A stretch of 64,000 nucleotides of DNA, taken from the NCBI RefSeq assembly GCF_019649055.1, contig NW_026570261.1:992001-1056000 (forward strand), written 5' to 3'. The notes below the pieces were generated by a model. It saw only the letters and a list, made by a program, of their open reading frames with translations. It made no database searches and was not told the origin of the DNA. A program made the translations under genes and the position numbers. Positions 37,801 through 46,695 of the stretch are shown one piece after another (position 1 is the first letter of the stretch; each line of letters starts with the position of its first letter). This DNA comes from Paramacrobiotus metropolitanus (lineage: Eukaryota > Tardigrada > Eutardigrada > Parachela > Macrobiotidae).

Positions 37801-39898
37801 CATGTTATAAAAAATTTCCTTTTAACTGATATGAGATTAAGCATCAGCAAATCAAAGTGTGGGGAAATCAAAATCAACCCATCTTCTGTTTGACAAAAAT
37901 AACAGCAATTTTATTGACTACAAATGGAATTAATCTCTGTAACAAAATTATCACGTGATTTCATGAATCTCGATTTATTTTTGTGGTCGCAATTTGTGTT
38001 GTTTGTTAACGTGCAAGGGTCCCACGCCTTGCGTTTCGCTAACAGTGGGACAACAGCACAAAGCTCCCGTTAATATTGATAAAATTGCCATGTAAATGGC
38101 AGGTTTTAAACCCGACTATCTTGAAAAATTTCTTCATTCAAATTCGGACGAAGCACTTCATTGCGTCAATAAATTCGCGCGCTTAACATATTACATGGAT
38201 AAATTCATTTAAGCCGGCAAGAAGAAAATTGGCCAAAATCTTTGTATTTTAGCTTATAATAAGCGAGTATTTAGGGCACATAAAATTAATGAACAAGTCG
38301 AAATTTATTACGGGCAAGCAAAATGTAATTTCAGAATGCATAAACTCTAACAAACTGCTTATATTTGAAGAGGTAAACTTGAGACATATTTATTTCGGGC
38401 ATACATAGTTTATTACTGCTTTGACTGGGCAAAAGTTAGATGATGCAAATAAATTTCGTTGTGTTGAACAGTCAATACTGCTTTACCTTGATCGTAACAA
38501 AATATAATAAATGAGTTTAGGGCAGAGCTACTTCATGCACTCACATACTGAGCCTGTTTACTAATCAAGAAAGGTCACAAGTTGAATGGGCCATTGCGGA
38601 AGGGAGAAAACAGGCGGTGTTTTTATAAGTCATCCGGGTATCTTCATAAGGCATCGAGAATGATAATATTCGAATGGAATTGGAAAGAAAATTAAGGCAG
38701 AATGATGATAATAAAAAGTGAGATAAGTGATTTGGGCCAGCTCCCGTTGGTTTAAAAAAAACTTTATAAAATCACATAAGACCGGAACCACGCTCTGCTA
38801 CCAGTGTGGGAGCTGGCCCATAAAGGCATACACTATATGACTTATACCATACAATGGGAAACCTACTCGACTGCACCACCCCCTCTGCAAGCAGAAGCGG
38901 GCCTTTATATAGCTCTCTAAACGCATAACATACAAGCAAGGCCAACGTGTTGCACAACACGTTGGCCGAAGAACGAACGTTACACAATTACAGATACAGA
39001 ACGAAGAACGTACGCATCAACGAACGTACGCATTGTGTGGCGAAGCCCACAGGAGTAAAGGTTAAAGCCAAATTGTAGTAAACCACACTCGTTAGGTGTG
39101 GTATAATGTGTGGCGTTGGTGTTGTTTATCTGCTAGCGTTATACAACTCTGGCAAGTATTTTGCTCTGGGCGCGCTCAACGCGCCGGAGCAGCACATTTA
39201 TAAATCCGCCGGTATAACTGTATGGCGGTAGAGTGGATGTTATTAATAAAAGTGTATTATTATTGGGCAGTTGTGTGCGGTGTACGGCATATACTGTAGC
39301 TATCGTATTAGTAGGCCAAAAGCCTACAAAATCTTGGAAATCCGACGAGCCGGCAAAATTGTAAAAATTGTAAAAATTTTTAAAACTGGAAAAATTGAAA
39401 GAGCGCTAAGAAAGGGAAGAAAATGAAAAAGAAAGGTGAAAATTTACAAACATAGAAGTTCCGAGAGAAAACCTGATAAAATGCAAAATTTTTTGTCAGA
39501 AAACTGTTTTGTCATTTCGAAAAATAATAAATATACAAGGCCCCCCTCCGCCCACTGGACCCGGTATCTGGCCCTCTAGCGCGGGGATACATGCCGTTGT
39601 GAGATACTCACTCGTTCAGTGTTTGGCTGTCGATGTTGCGCAGCCGATATACTTGCTGAGTGGACTCCTTCCAGTCCTGCGAGAAGGCCGCCCGAAAGTA
39701 TTCGCTGTGCACGGTGAGAACACTGCGATGACAGGGAATACCGACAGAAGATTCTTCACTGCCCTTCAGTACAACGTCACAGAAGCTCCCCGTCTTCTGC
39801 AGCTCATACATTCCGCGCACAAACCCGGCGGACAGAGAGGCTCGGGAAGGATAAACTCCATAATCCGTAGGGCTGGCTGATCGGCAGCGCTTCGGCAT
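28872..39898 (-). CDS. BTB-BACK-Kelch (KLHL-type) protein K3, six exons, about 575 aa
   Basis: Exons in transcription order: 39898..39612, 32443..32167, 31964..31685, 31044..30445, 29246..29175, 29083..28872. The domain plan is as in K1 (BTB, BACK, six kelch blades), with one extra codon near the N-terminus (MPKRCRSASPTD). At the start of exon 4 the ancestral acceptor (GCGCCAG|GTGCC, exon from 31059) would read SAEE then TAA (31046-31048) because of a 3-nt insertion. An AG 15 nt downstream (AATAAG|TG, exon from 31044) keeps phase 1, reads Met-Ile-Leu-Cys-Val-Gly-Gly and avoids the stop; the model uses it. Intron 1 is 7.2 kb and contains the complete LTR element at 33590-39051. Intron 4 contains a TIR element. 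If the downstream AG is not used, K3 is a pseudogene. Confidence 0.72.
29391..30383. mobile_element. 993-bp TIR element with internal palindrome array
   Basis: The terminal inverted repeats are about 140 bp: TGTAACCGTCCAAAACGACC at the left, and its reverse complement at the right. They are flanked by a 6-bp direct repeat CTCGTA (29385-29390 and 30384-30389). The interior (about 29700-30240) is an irregular array of a roughly 45-bp unit centred on GGTGGTAATTTACCACC. There is no ORF of note, so it is a non-autonomous DNA element. It sits in K3 intron 4. Confidence 0.75.
32925..33010. repeat. T-rich simple repeat (CTTATGTTTT variants)
   Basis: Tandem imperfect copies of a CTTATGTTTT-like word in K3 intron 1. 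It generates spurious Phe/Leu-rich open frames. Confidence 0.7.
33590..33836 (-). repeat. LTR (3' copy in element sense)
   Basis: 247 bp, TG…CA ends. On the minus strand it carries TATATAAAGG (33687-33696). About 30 bp upstream of that is a 28-bp inverted repeat, 33725-33752 (GGCCAACGTGTTG arms). Confidence 0.9.
33837..33845 (-). other. Polypurine tract
   Basis: GGAGGGAAG on the minus strand immediately before the 3' LTR, the expected primer for plus-strand DNA synthesis. Confidence 0.75.
34013..34531 (-). CDS. RING-finger protein of the LTR element, 172 aa
   Basis: The C-terminal half has a C3HC4 RING: CPVC, a 15-residue loop, then LRCGHAICSRC, a long spacer and CCPVCRKS. RING domains usually act as E3 ubiquitin ligases. 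The N-terminus is Arg-rich (RRRR near residue 5; LRRQRRQRKYKR) followed by a Thr/Ser-rich linker. The start codon overlaps the end of the preceding ORF by 17 nt in another frame, so it may be made by reinitiation, frameshifting or a separate transcript. The frame is intact, consistent with the identical LTRs. I know of no standard LTR-element protein with this make-up. Confidence 0.7.
   Translation of the reverse strand: MRLTRRRRCMWLTPPATLRRQRRQRKYKRQAILDWIPFPVALPTTTIATTTRMLIPTPSQLTESAMTLTTVTLTHQQSTSSALSVDPVPTYQPKENQKECPVCYWDFNRKKKLLTTVELRCGHAICSRCLGKIFQTYTDDLRIDYSLGLVPQQRPCCPVCRKSIRPERSRFI
34515..34832 (-). CDS. Small ORF upstream of the RING ORF, 105 aa
   Basis: It begins MDHHRPPMIYC and contains a single zinc-finger-like CQNC…HTFRR segment (Cys-X2-Cys with a later His). 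Its end overlaps the RING start. With a frameshift the two would make one protein of about 270 aa. No homologue is recognised. Confidence 0.45.
   Translation of the reverse strand: MDHHRPPMIYCSADFQFIILDIDIADSNLRITYETEALPVDFINNRYSCQNCRYSTQSAIAIFTHTFRRYILPAILSRDLLRIIRQRYTARAVREHNREYDAAHP
35322..36035 (-). repeat. Array of 18 short hairpin units, period about 40 bp
   Basis: Each unit contains GTCGC, a 4-6-nt loop (TTCAT, TTCGT, TTCCT, TAGTT, TTTAA and others) and GCGAT, followed by CTTTT. The stem is kept while loops and 20-30-bp spacers vary. One unit near 35978 reads GTCAC…GTGAT, in which both sides of one base pair have changed together. The array lies between the zinc-knuckle and RING ORFs. 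Confidence 0.82.
36269..36757 (-). CDS. Five-knuckle CCHC zinc-finger protein of the LTR element, 162 aa
   Basis: Five exact C-X2-C-X4-H-X4-C knuckles: CFNCGRWGHRYADC, CFNCHSAAHIAQEC, CLNCGGWGHHFAVC, CFSCHNEGHEASQC and CKRCQFYAHDLSLC. Between the fourth and fifth is an acidic Asp/Glu/Asn linker and an extra CPSC. CCHC knuckles bind single-stranded nucleic acid, as in retroviral nucleocapsid and CNBP-type proteins. No Gag capsid region precedes it. A TTACAG acceptor-like site just upstream of the Met leaves open an upstream spliced exon. The likely role is binding of element RNA, perhaps the hairpin array next to it (inference). Confidence 0.75.
   Translation of the reverse strand: MTQCFNCGRWGHRYADCPFPRCCFNCHSAAHIAQECDLDPQEYDSDDRGNTQKCENCLNCGGWGHHFAVCPSPRTCFSCHNEGHEASQCTIDPSNYDTYENDDEENNYDSHAKEPIYGSDHYYFCPSCNNPSLEISDACIEEIRCKRCQFYAHDLSLCECTQ
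36770..38779 (-). other. Leader region of the LTR element
   Basis: About 2 kb between the primer site and the zinc-knuckle ORF, AT-rich. Two short frames have hydrophobic segments (37615-37803 with FTLLITVLMGMTL; 37232-37462), but neither is supported by a domain. It may hold packaging signals or an intron. Confidence 0.4.
38780..38803 (-). other. Primer-binding site, tRNA-iMet type
   Basis: It begins TGGTAGCAGAGC, complementary to the CCA-terminated acceptor end of initiator tRNA-Met, and continues with a partial match into the T arm (GGTT, CG, TC). It starts one base inside the 5' LTR. Confidence 0.8.
38805..39051 (-). repeat. LTR (5' copy in element sense)
   Basis: It appears identical to 33590-33836. 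The TATA-like element on the minus strand is at 38902-38911 and the inverted repeat at 38940-38967. It should hold the element promoter. Confidence 0.9.
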
Positions 39899-40941
39899 TT
39901 TTTAGGATTGATTGCCGCAGGAGAGCCGATTAAATGAAATGAGTTTTTGAATGGCTGGTGAAAATTAAAGAGGAGCTAAGAATCTGGAGCTCCTGATCCA
40001 AAACGAAAATATATCGGTCGAAATAGAAAGTGTGATAAAATACCTAACTAACATGCAGTTCGTTATAAAACAAGCTGTGGCCGCAAGACCGTGCCGGCGT
40101 GTCCACAGTCCACGCTGCACCAGCAACCATATATATGACCACTTGAACTGATGACGTGTCAAGTTGTCAGAGTCTCACAAATGTCCAGAGGCTGCCTCTC
40201 TCTACAGATTCGTGCGGTAAAATCTTTCAAAACAACTTGTATGCTTTGTCGATGACCCAGTGGTAGCTAGCCATGCCGGCCTGTTGATCATGGTGGCGCG
40301 GGTTCGAGTTTCGACTGCCGCGATCGGCAGATTTTTTCAGTTTTTGTGCGAACTAAGTCAACCCTTGCAACGTGTTGCGTTAACCTTCTAACGTATCGCA
40401 AAACATGGTAAAACGCAAAACAAATGTTACTCGAGATACGAGTATTAAGCGATGAAAAGTATATTTATTACCGAGCATATTTACCGAGCAGACATGTTTT
40501 TTTTTGCTCGGTAAATCAAAAGCATGCTTGGGGAATTTGTTTGACATCAGCGCTACCCTAAAATTTCTTAGAAACAAGAATCTTTAAAGAAATCTCAAAT
40601 TTCTTGGCACACAAAATGCATACTCTCCAGTGACGTCTCTGTGCGATCGCAACTGCTTTTCCCCGTAGTTGCATTTTTTTCTTATTTAGGGGGAATGCAA
40701 CAGCCGTTCTGTGAACCACCAAAATTGCATTCCAAGACCACGGATATCGATTTTGACTGTTATTTCAGTGTTTAAACTCTTATCGTTTTAATTAGTATCC
40801 CGGCGCAAGCATTTTTTACGTGTATCGGTTTTTGCTGAATATAGTTATTTTTTCTCTCTCGTTGTTACAGCTGGTAAAAATGCGCAGTAAATACGAACCT
40901 ATCAACTAAATTTCCGTATCTGCAAGTCTGCAACAACATAA
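39899..40941. other. Stretch between K3 exon 1 and the large LTR element
   Basis: The first 200 bases match the 5' flanks of K1 and K2 in places (ATATCGGTC, ACAAGCTG). The rest is AT-rich with no gene seen apart from the tRNA-like repeat at 40254-40325. Confidence 0.4.
40254..40325 (+). repeat. tRNA-like sequence, probably SINE or tRNA pseudogene
   Basis: TGACCCAGTGG resembles an A box and GGTTCGAGTTTC a B box. CCATG/CATGG forms an anticodon-like stem with a 13-nt loop. There is no convincing acceptor stem. Confidence 0.35.
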
Positions 40942-41385
40942 TGTTAGAGGCACGACAGCCTGCGTGGTAGATACGCCACTTTGCGTATGCGTACCAACGC
41001 ACACATGCTGATTCGCCCTCTCTTGTACGTACGTGAGTGGCTGCACTGCACTCACCGCCTAGCGGATCCACCGCGGGCGCACTCACTGAGCATACTTGCT
41101 CTCTCGTTCCTCTCTCGCTGTATGACTCAGCGCTTATACGCTCGCGTTGGATACGAGTCCAGTCTGCGCATCACATTCCACATGTCTGGACAGCACGACG
41201 TTGCCGCCAGCACTTCTCTCTCTACATTTCATTACGCTCTAGAACTTGCTCTCAGCAACTTGACGTGCTGATTTTGCTTGGCCAGACATTGGCTCTTGGT
41301 TCTTCCTCTCCCGCAATCACGCGGTATTTGCTCCCTTTATCTGTCAATAAAGCTCACTGTGAGTCCCCTGCGCTTGCCTGTCACA
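40942..41385 (+). repeat. 5' LTR of the large element
   Basis: 444 bp with TG…CA ends. AATAAA at 41346-41351 near the 3' part fits a polyadenylation signal and supports plus-strand orientation. Confidence 0.9.
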
Positions 41386-41399
41386 TGGTAAGCAGATCG
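41386..41399 (+). other. Primer-binding-site position
   Basis: TGGTAAGCAGATCG follows the LTR with no gap. It resembles the iMet-type site TGGTAGCAGAG with one inserted A; I cannot assign the tRNA with certainty. Confidence 0.5.
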
Positions 41400-42468
41400 T
41401 TTGGCTTTTCGATCCACCGGACCCTTTGAGGAGACGGTAAAGGCATTTTTCGGAGAACCTGAGGAACCTACGGTTGAAAGTCAGATAGACTGCAAACGCA
41501 GCCTCTACTTCGACCGCTGATCAGACAGATCTTGCCGTCTTACGATTGTGGAAGTACAGGTTGACCGCAGAAGCGATCCCTGCCGCAATCGGTGAGCATC
41601 AGTTCCTTAACTCTTCCACATAAGAAGATCGGACAGTTTTTTTCCCCGACCGTACGGGACGTTGACGGACCAGGCTCGCTACGATAGCCTGCAGCGCGAT
41701 AGGATTACTCCATTAATACGGGGACCTTCGCCTTGAACGGCGACCCGCAACTTTAACGGCGGATTCCGACCGAGAAACGGCGGATCACCGACCTCCCAAC
41801 AGCGGATAACCGACCTCCCAACAGTGGATAACCGACCTCCAAGGACCCGTAACAAACCGGTAAAGTCGTGGTCACAGGTCGAAACTAGGTCGAATTCCTA
41901 GTTTTTGACGGTTAACATTAATTTTTAACGGTTAAAAGCAACGTTTTAACGGATAAAAATAAATTTTCGTCGGAGAAACAGACTTAAAAGCTTACTTTCA
42001 CCGACCTCTTTTTTTTGGACTAACCGACCACTTCGGGCTAACCGACCAGAGGTCGGTCATTTTCTTTATTTTCATTTTCGACGGATTTCCCACCGTCAGA
42101 AAAATTCCTAAATTCTTAAAATTAATTTCTAACGGCTTAAAACTTAAAATTTCGACCAGATAACAACTCTGGCCGACCAAAAATAACTTGTTTTTCCGCT
42201 TAAAATTAGCGCGAAAATTTTCGATTTTCTGTGTGACGTCAGAAGGACTTACTTTCAGTACTTTAGAGCCGACCAATCAGAGCTCTGGGAAAGTCCCCAT
42301 ACTTATAACATAGTGACCGTCGTAGTGAGTCATACTTGTTTACGCCTTTTGTGCGCACGGCACTAACGTCGTGACGTAGGCAGCTAACTGCAAGACCATT
42401 TCGTGTGACGTCAGACCGGTCATTGGCAGTAGTATAGGACGTACGTAGAACCGTACCACCTTGCTTTA

Positions 42469-42529
42469 CTGTAGTATAGTACTGTACTGTAACATAGCAC
42501 TGTACTGTAATATAGTACTGTATTGTAAC
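42469..42529. repeat. Short tandem repeat in the element leader
   Basis: About three copies of a roughly 20-bp unit of the form TGTACTGTAAYATAGYAC. Confidence 0.6.
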
Positions 42530-42889
42530 CCATACTGAGTCACACACAGGATTACGTCATCAAGAACATTCGCCCACATCTACCGGACACACGGAAGTAC
42601 CTGTACCGAAAAAAGTTCCTGCTCTCATCGGAAAGCCCCACATAAGGGATTGTCCGATTGATTGGCTGAAGCGAGAACGCTCATGCCTTTCACGCCTTGA
42701 CGGTGCTGTACATCATCGGATCCAAACGGACATCCCCACTTGGGACATAGTCCAACCGACCTGTGCAGACCGCCGGCTTCCTTAACAAAAGGGACCTGGT
42801 GTCAACGGACATCCCCACAAAAGGGATTAACGTCCGTTTGTCTCGGCCGAGGTAAACAAATACCCGGCCATTACCAGCTGACTGTCAGA

Positions 42890-45649
42890 ATGGCCGCTTT
42901 GGTCAACAACGCCTATGCTCACCAACCTGAGCCACTCAAGGCGGGCGGATACAGCATCCAACATGCCAGCCCAGTCGGTCGTCAGGTGCCATCCGCGAGC
43001 CCACTTAGGCGAACGGAGGTACCGGGAGCGCGCGACCAGCGCATTTCACCGACCGGATTCACCGCATACGACAGCGGCCTCCAGGACACCTACGAGAACG
43101 GCTTGGTCCCGGTCGTCAACGAAGGCGGTTACGCGGCACCAACCCGGCCCAACTATGACACGGCGCATCTGACGCGGTCGACAGCACCACTGACTGTGGT
43201 CGACCGGCAGATCGCATACAGAACCCCGGAACGGCGGATGGAGAATCCATCAGCGCTAACCGTACAGTCTTACGGCGGCCCAGAGGACGGCAACATGAAG
43301 CCGGACCGCAGGTACGGAAGTGGTCAGGACAGCCAACTCTACCCGGCTGAGGAGCGCGAACAGAACGCTCCGCTCTACCAACAGATTGCTGGCCTTCTGC
43401 TCCAACTACAAAGGAGTCAGGACGAAACCTTGCAAGCCGTCGGCACACTGCAGAAGAACCACACCGTAACTCTGCAGGCTGTCGATGCGCTAAACCGGCG
43501 GATCTCCGATCTGGAGCACCATCGGTCGGAACCACCCTCGACGGATGCGAACCGGCCAATTGAACTGCCGCTACAGGTACCTACCGGACCGGTAGTTCAG
43601 TGTCCAACGAACCACGGACCGGCAACGGTGGCGCCACATAAGCAGCCACAGCCGACCAAATATGTGACCTTCGACGGAACATCACCCGAAGGATGGGTCA
43701 TCACGCCGACTAACACGTCGGTGCCGTGGTCAACAGCACCACAGCCGCATTACCCGGCCTCTTACCCGTCCGCGCTCCACGCAGCCGCCGGAGAAACCAG
43801 TCCACAGATGGAACGAACAAGTTCCCCCCTTTACATAGACGATCCGAAATGTCTGAACCAACCGGAGTTCAACCTTCAGAGAGCACGGACTCGGTCATAC
43901 AACATGGCCGACCCGCAACTAGGCGGGTATGGTGGCCAACCTGATCCGGCTCATTATCCGGCCGGCTACCCGGAACAACACAGCCGGGTGCAGCTATATC
44001 GACCCACAGAAGGTCGACAGACTCCACTTGAGTTGCAACCTGGCCTATACGGAAGAGTCCCCAACCTACCTGAGGGATTCTATCCGGAGCCACCACAATC
44101 AGCTCAAGTATCACCTCCGCAAGCGAACGGACACGATGGTCAACTAGAACCGGCTCGTTATCTGGCAGGTTATCCGGACCAACAAGGTCGGATACCAAAC
44201 GCCAACCCACCGCCCGCCCTGGATGTACAACAGAATGCACCAGTGGCACCTCAACACCCTCAGCATCCGGAGGCTGGACACGCGCCCAATCAGGAGGGAG
44301 AGGGACGGCCCAGCGATCAGCTAACACGAACAATGATACGAGCATGTGCCCGCGGACGTAGACAACCCCTCCCGGACTTCGACGGCGACCACACCAAACT
44401 TGATGGTTGGATGAAACAGATCCGTCGCCTACACGCCGAGGCCCAGGAATGGTTTGAGTCGGATATCCGCTTTATGACCGACCTTGCTGCCCAACTCAAA
44501 GGACAGGCTGAAGAATGGCACAGACTGGCTGCAGCCGACGAACCACTTGGCGGATGGCCAGTAAATCTGTGGCTTGCGAAATTCGAGGAGCGGTTCGCGG
44601 ACAAAAATAAGGAGATTAACGCTTTAGCAACGATGGCTAAGCGGAAATACCGTTTCGGACAAGAGACGCCGGAACAGTACTACGATGCCATGATGAGTAT
44701 CAAGTCCCGAGTCCCATCCATCACCGACGTAATGGCGGTCCACTACCTAAAGGAGAACATCCTCGAACCCAAACTACGGGAAGCTCTGGATATCTGGATG
44801 CCGGCGACTACGGCAGAGTTCCTAAATTACATCCGACAATACACCACTGGAAAGGCAAAATACGATGTATCGTACGGAGAAACCATCGGACAGAACCACT
44901 CGCTGGCCCACGAAAGACCGCAGGTGGTGTATTTTGTGACCCCACATGGGTCATTCCCCGTGCAACCCGGAGCCCCACTGCTTTACTACGGCAGTAACGG
45001 AGGGTCGGGTCAGTATACGGCTCAGCCATTCGCTGGCCAGAACGGAAACTCCGGCGGAAGACGTAACAACGGAAACGGCCGGACAAACCGCGACCAAACA
45101 GGAGGCGCCGGACAGAACGGTCAGAGCCTCGCTGGGCCCAACCAGAGTCAGCGGAACCGGGACGCATATATAAAAAGACAAGAAGGTCTGTTCTGGCAGT
45201 GGACATTCCAGAACGGAATAACCTGCGGCCACTGCATGTGGGGGAACCACCACAGCGATGCCTGCGCATACGCCAACGTTGACCCGGCCTGTAACCCAAA
45301 CCGGAACTTATACATGGACTGGCGTCAGAGATACCAAGCCCGCGGCCCACTTGGCGCGGCAAATCCGAATCGCGCGGCCTTGGTCCCACCGCGCCCACAT
45401 GGCGCTGGTCGATCAAGTGGCAGAGCCAATCGGAACTGGCAGCCTGGCACCGGAAACGGAGCCGACGGCGGAAACCTACCGGATGGCGGCGGACACAACT
45501 TTGGATCGGATGAACAACAGAATTTCACCGGTCAGATGCAGCAGCCGACCGCTCTGCAGCCCTCATATTATGGACCGACTGTCTTCCCTTCCAATAACGG
45601 CGGCGGAATGACCCCGGTCTATCCGACGGAAAACGACTATGGTCAGTGA
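42890..45649 (+). CDS. Gag-like protein of the large LTR element, 919 aa
   Basis: The start is the ATG at 42890 (CAGAATGGC); the frame is also open 150 nt upstream but without an ATG. A long Pro/Gln/Tyr-rich N-terminal part contains a coiled-coil-like stretch (IAGLLLQLQ to RRISDLEHH, about residues 165-215) and two copies of a GG-Q-P/E-P-A-xYxAGYPxQ repeat (about residues 345 and 420). A capsid-type helical region spans about 490-655 (LPDFDGDHTKLDGWMKQI, WLAKFEERFADKN, RFGQETPEQYYDAM), as in Ty3/gypsy Gag. One exact CCHC knuckle, CGHCMWGNHHSDAC, lies near 778-791, followed by a Gly/Asn-rich tail. It should package element RNA. The frame is intact over 2.76 kb. Confidence 0.82.
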   Translation: MAALVNNAYAHQPEPLKAGGYSIQHASPVGRQVPSASPLRRTEVPGARDQRISPTGFTAYDSGLQDTYENGLVPVVNEGGYAAPTRPNYDTAHLTRSTAPLTVVDRQIAYRTPERRMENPSALTVQSYGGPEDGNMKPDRRYGSGQDSQLYPAEEREQNAPLYQQIAGLLLQLQRSQDETLQAVGTLQKNHTVTLQAVDALNRRISDLEHHRSEPPSTDANRPIELPLQVPTGPVVQCPTNHGPATVAPHKQPQPTKYVTFDGTSPEGWVITPTNTSVPWSTAPQPHYPASYPSALHAAAGETSPQMERTSSPLYIDDPKCLNQPEFNLQRARTRSYNMADPQLGGYGGQPDPAHYPAGYPEQHSRVQLYRPTEGRQTPLELQPGLYGRVPNLPEGFYPEPPQSAQVSPPQANGHDGQLEPARYLAGYPDQQGRIPNANPPPALDVQQNAPVAPQHPQHPEAGHAPNQEGEGRPSDQLTRTMIRACARGRRQPLPDFDGDHTKLDGWMKQIRRLHAEAQEWFESDIRFMTDLAAQLKGQAEEWHRLAAADEPLGGWPVNLWLAKFEERFADKNKEINALATMAKRKYRFGQETPEQYYDAMMSIKSRVPSITDVMAVHYLKENILEPKLREALDIWMPATTAEFLNYIRQYTTGKAKYDVSYGETIGQNHSLAHERPQVVYFVTPHGSFPVQPGAPLLYYGSNGGSGQYTAQPFAGQNGNSGGRRNNGNGRTNRDQTGGAGQNGQSLAGPNQSQRNRDAYIKRQEGLFWQWTFQNGITCGHCMWGNHHSDACAYANVDPACNPNRNLYMDWRQRYQARGPLGAANPNRAALVPPRPHGAGRSSGRANRNWQPGTGNGADGGNLPDGGGHNFGSDEQQNFTGQMQQPTALQPSYYGPTVFPSNNGGGMTPVYPTENDYGQ

Positions 45650-46695
45650 GCACCGGTAGCTCAACTGACCTCCTACCACCCACCAACCCACCGGACAAAC
45701 ACAACCCTGTGCATCGCAACGAAAGCGTCCCAGGGAGAGCGAGAGAAACCGCTACGAAATCCACAAAAGGCGCAAACAGAAGCGCCGGTAAACCATCGTC
45801 CCACAAAAGGACGTCAGCTGGACCACGCGGTTCCCACAAAGGAACCGTGTTAACCGTCAGTGCCGCAGAGCCAACCGCAGCTGGATTCACTAGAAGCGCC
45901 AACAGACGTGCCGGTGAATCATCATACGACCAGACAACCATGGTCGAATCACACGGAGCCCACAAAGGAACCGTGCAATCTGGAACAACAGAAGCCGCCA
46001 GCATGTTTGACGACAATAACGCCGTCATATCACCCCGGATATGGTCTGTGACTACCCAAAAAAAGTTTGGCCTACCTTCGCCGACGGAGTTTAAAGGTAA
46101 CCTAGTAACGGTGATGCCTCAACCCACTTCGGAAGCCGACAACTGCCTCAATGCATCTCAGTCCAGTAAGAGGACCCCGATTGGACGGCACGGTGCCCAC
46201 GAAGGAACTGTGCCGACTGGTAGCAAGAACGCTGCCGGGTTGTCCGGTGCCAATAACGGCGCTGGATGGGTCAGCGCCAATAACGGCGCTGTGCCTTGCG
46301 GATCATCTGGCGCCAATAACGTCGCCAGACCGGCCGGCGCCAATAACGACGCTCTGCCATCCGCATCGCCTGACGGCAATAACGTCGTCAGACCGGCACG
46401 TGCCAATAACGACACCGTGCCTCCCGTACTGCAAGGCGCGAACAATGTCGCCCCGGCAACCGGACCTCGTGGTACAGCCGAATGTCGCCCCACGCCTCAT
46501 CAGGACACAATAACGCCTCCTGGACTCTCCACCGTTAGTGCAGCGAAGGGAGTTTCCGTCAAGAGTACGGAAGGGTCCCCCGGTAAAACTCCGGTCGAGT
46601 TGTCTGCCATAATCGCGGACAGGATTACCTCCCACTGGCCAAAAGAAAAAAAACTGGATTACGGCAACAACAACAGCCGACTACAGGAGAGCTGA
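45598..46695 (+). CDS. Low-complexity ORF in the -1 frame after Gag
   Basis: It is open from 45598 (after a TAA) to the stop at 46693-46695 and overlaps the end of the gag-like frame by about 50 nt. It is rich in Gly, Ala, Asn, Pro and Thr, with repeats such as GANNGA, GANNVARP and GAHKGTV. No protease, reverse transcriptase or integrase motif is seen. It could be a -1 frameshift extension of Gag or a decayed coding region. No good slippery heptamer is present; GGAAAAC at 45628 is the nearest. Confidence 0.4.
   Translation, partial: RRRNDPGLSDGKRLWSVSTGSSTDLLPPTNPPDKHNPVHRNESVPGRARETATKSTKGANRSAGKPSSHKRTSAGPRGSHKGTVLTVSAAEPTAAGFTRSANRRAGESSYDQTTMVESHGAHKGTVQSGTTEAASMFDDNNAVISPRIWSVTTQKKFGLPSPTEFKGNLVTVMPQPTSEADNCLNASQSSKRTPIGRHGAHEGTVPTGSKNAAGLSGANNGAGWVSANNGAVPCGSSGANNVARPAGANNDALPSASPDGNNVVRPARANNDTVPPVLQGANNVAPATGPRGTAECRPTPHQDTITPPGLSTVSAAKGVSVKSTEGSPGKTPVELSAIIADRITSHWPKEKKLDYGNNNSRLQES

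Larger units (their letters stand above)
33590..39051 (-). mobile_element. Complete 5.46-kb LTR retroelement without pol, in K3 intron 1
   Basis: Two 247-bp LTRs (33590-33836 and 38805-39051) that look identical base for base begin TGTGGG and end CCCACA. They are flanked by the 4-bp repeat GGAG. Read on the minus strand, one base after the right LTR there is a primer-binding site starting TGGTAGCAGAGC, which matches the 3' end of animal initiator tRNA-Met. The tract GGAGGGAAG (33837-33845) directly precedes the other LTR as a polypurine tract. Inside are a five-knuckle CCHC protein, an 18-unit hairpin array and two overlapping ORFs, the second a RING protein. No reverse transcriptase, RNase H, protease or integrase frame is present, so mobility must depend on an autonomous partner. 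Confidence 0.88.

Noticed and set aside
45628-45634. Retroviral slippery heptamer
   Set aside because: GGAAAAC does not fit X-XXY-YYZ, because the P-site tRNA would mispair after slipping.
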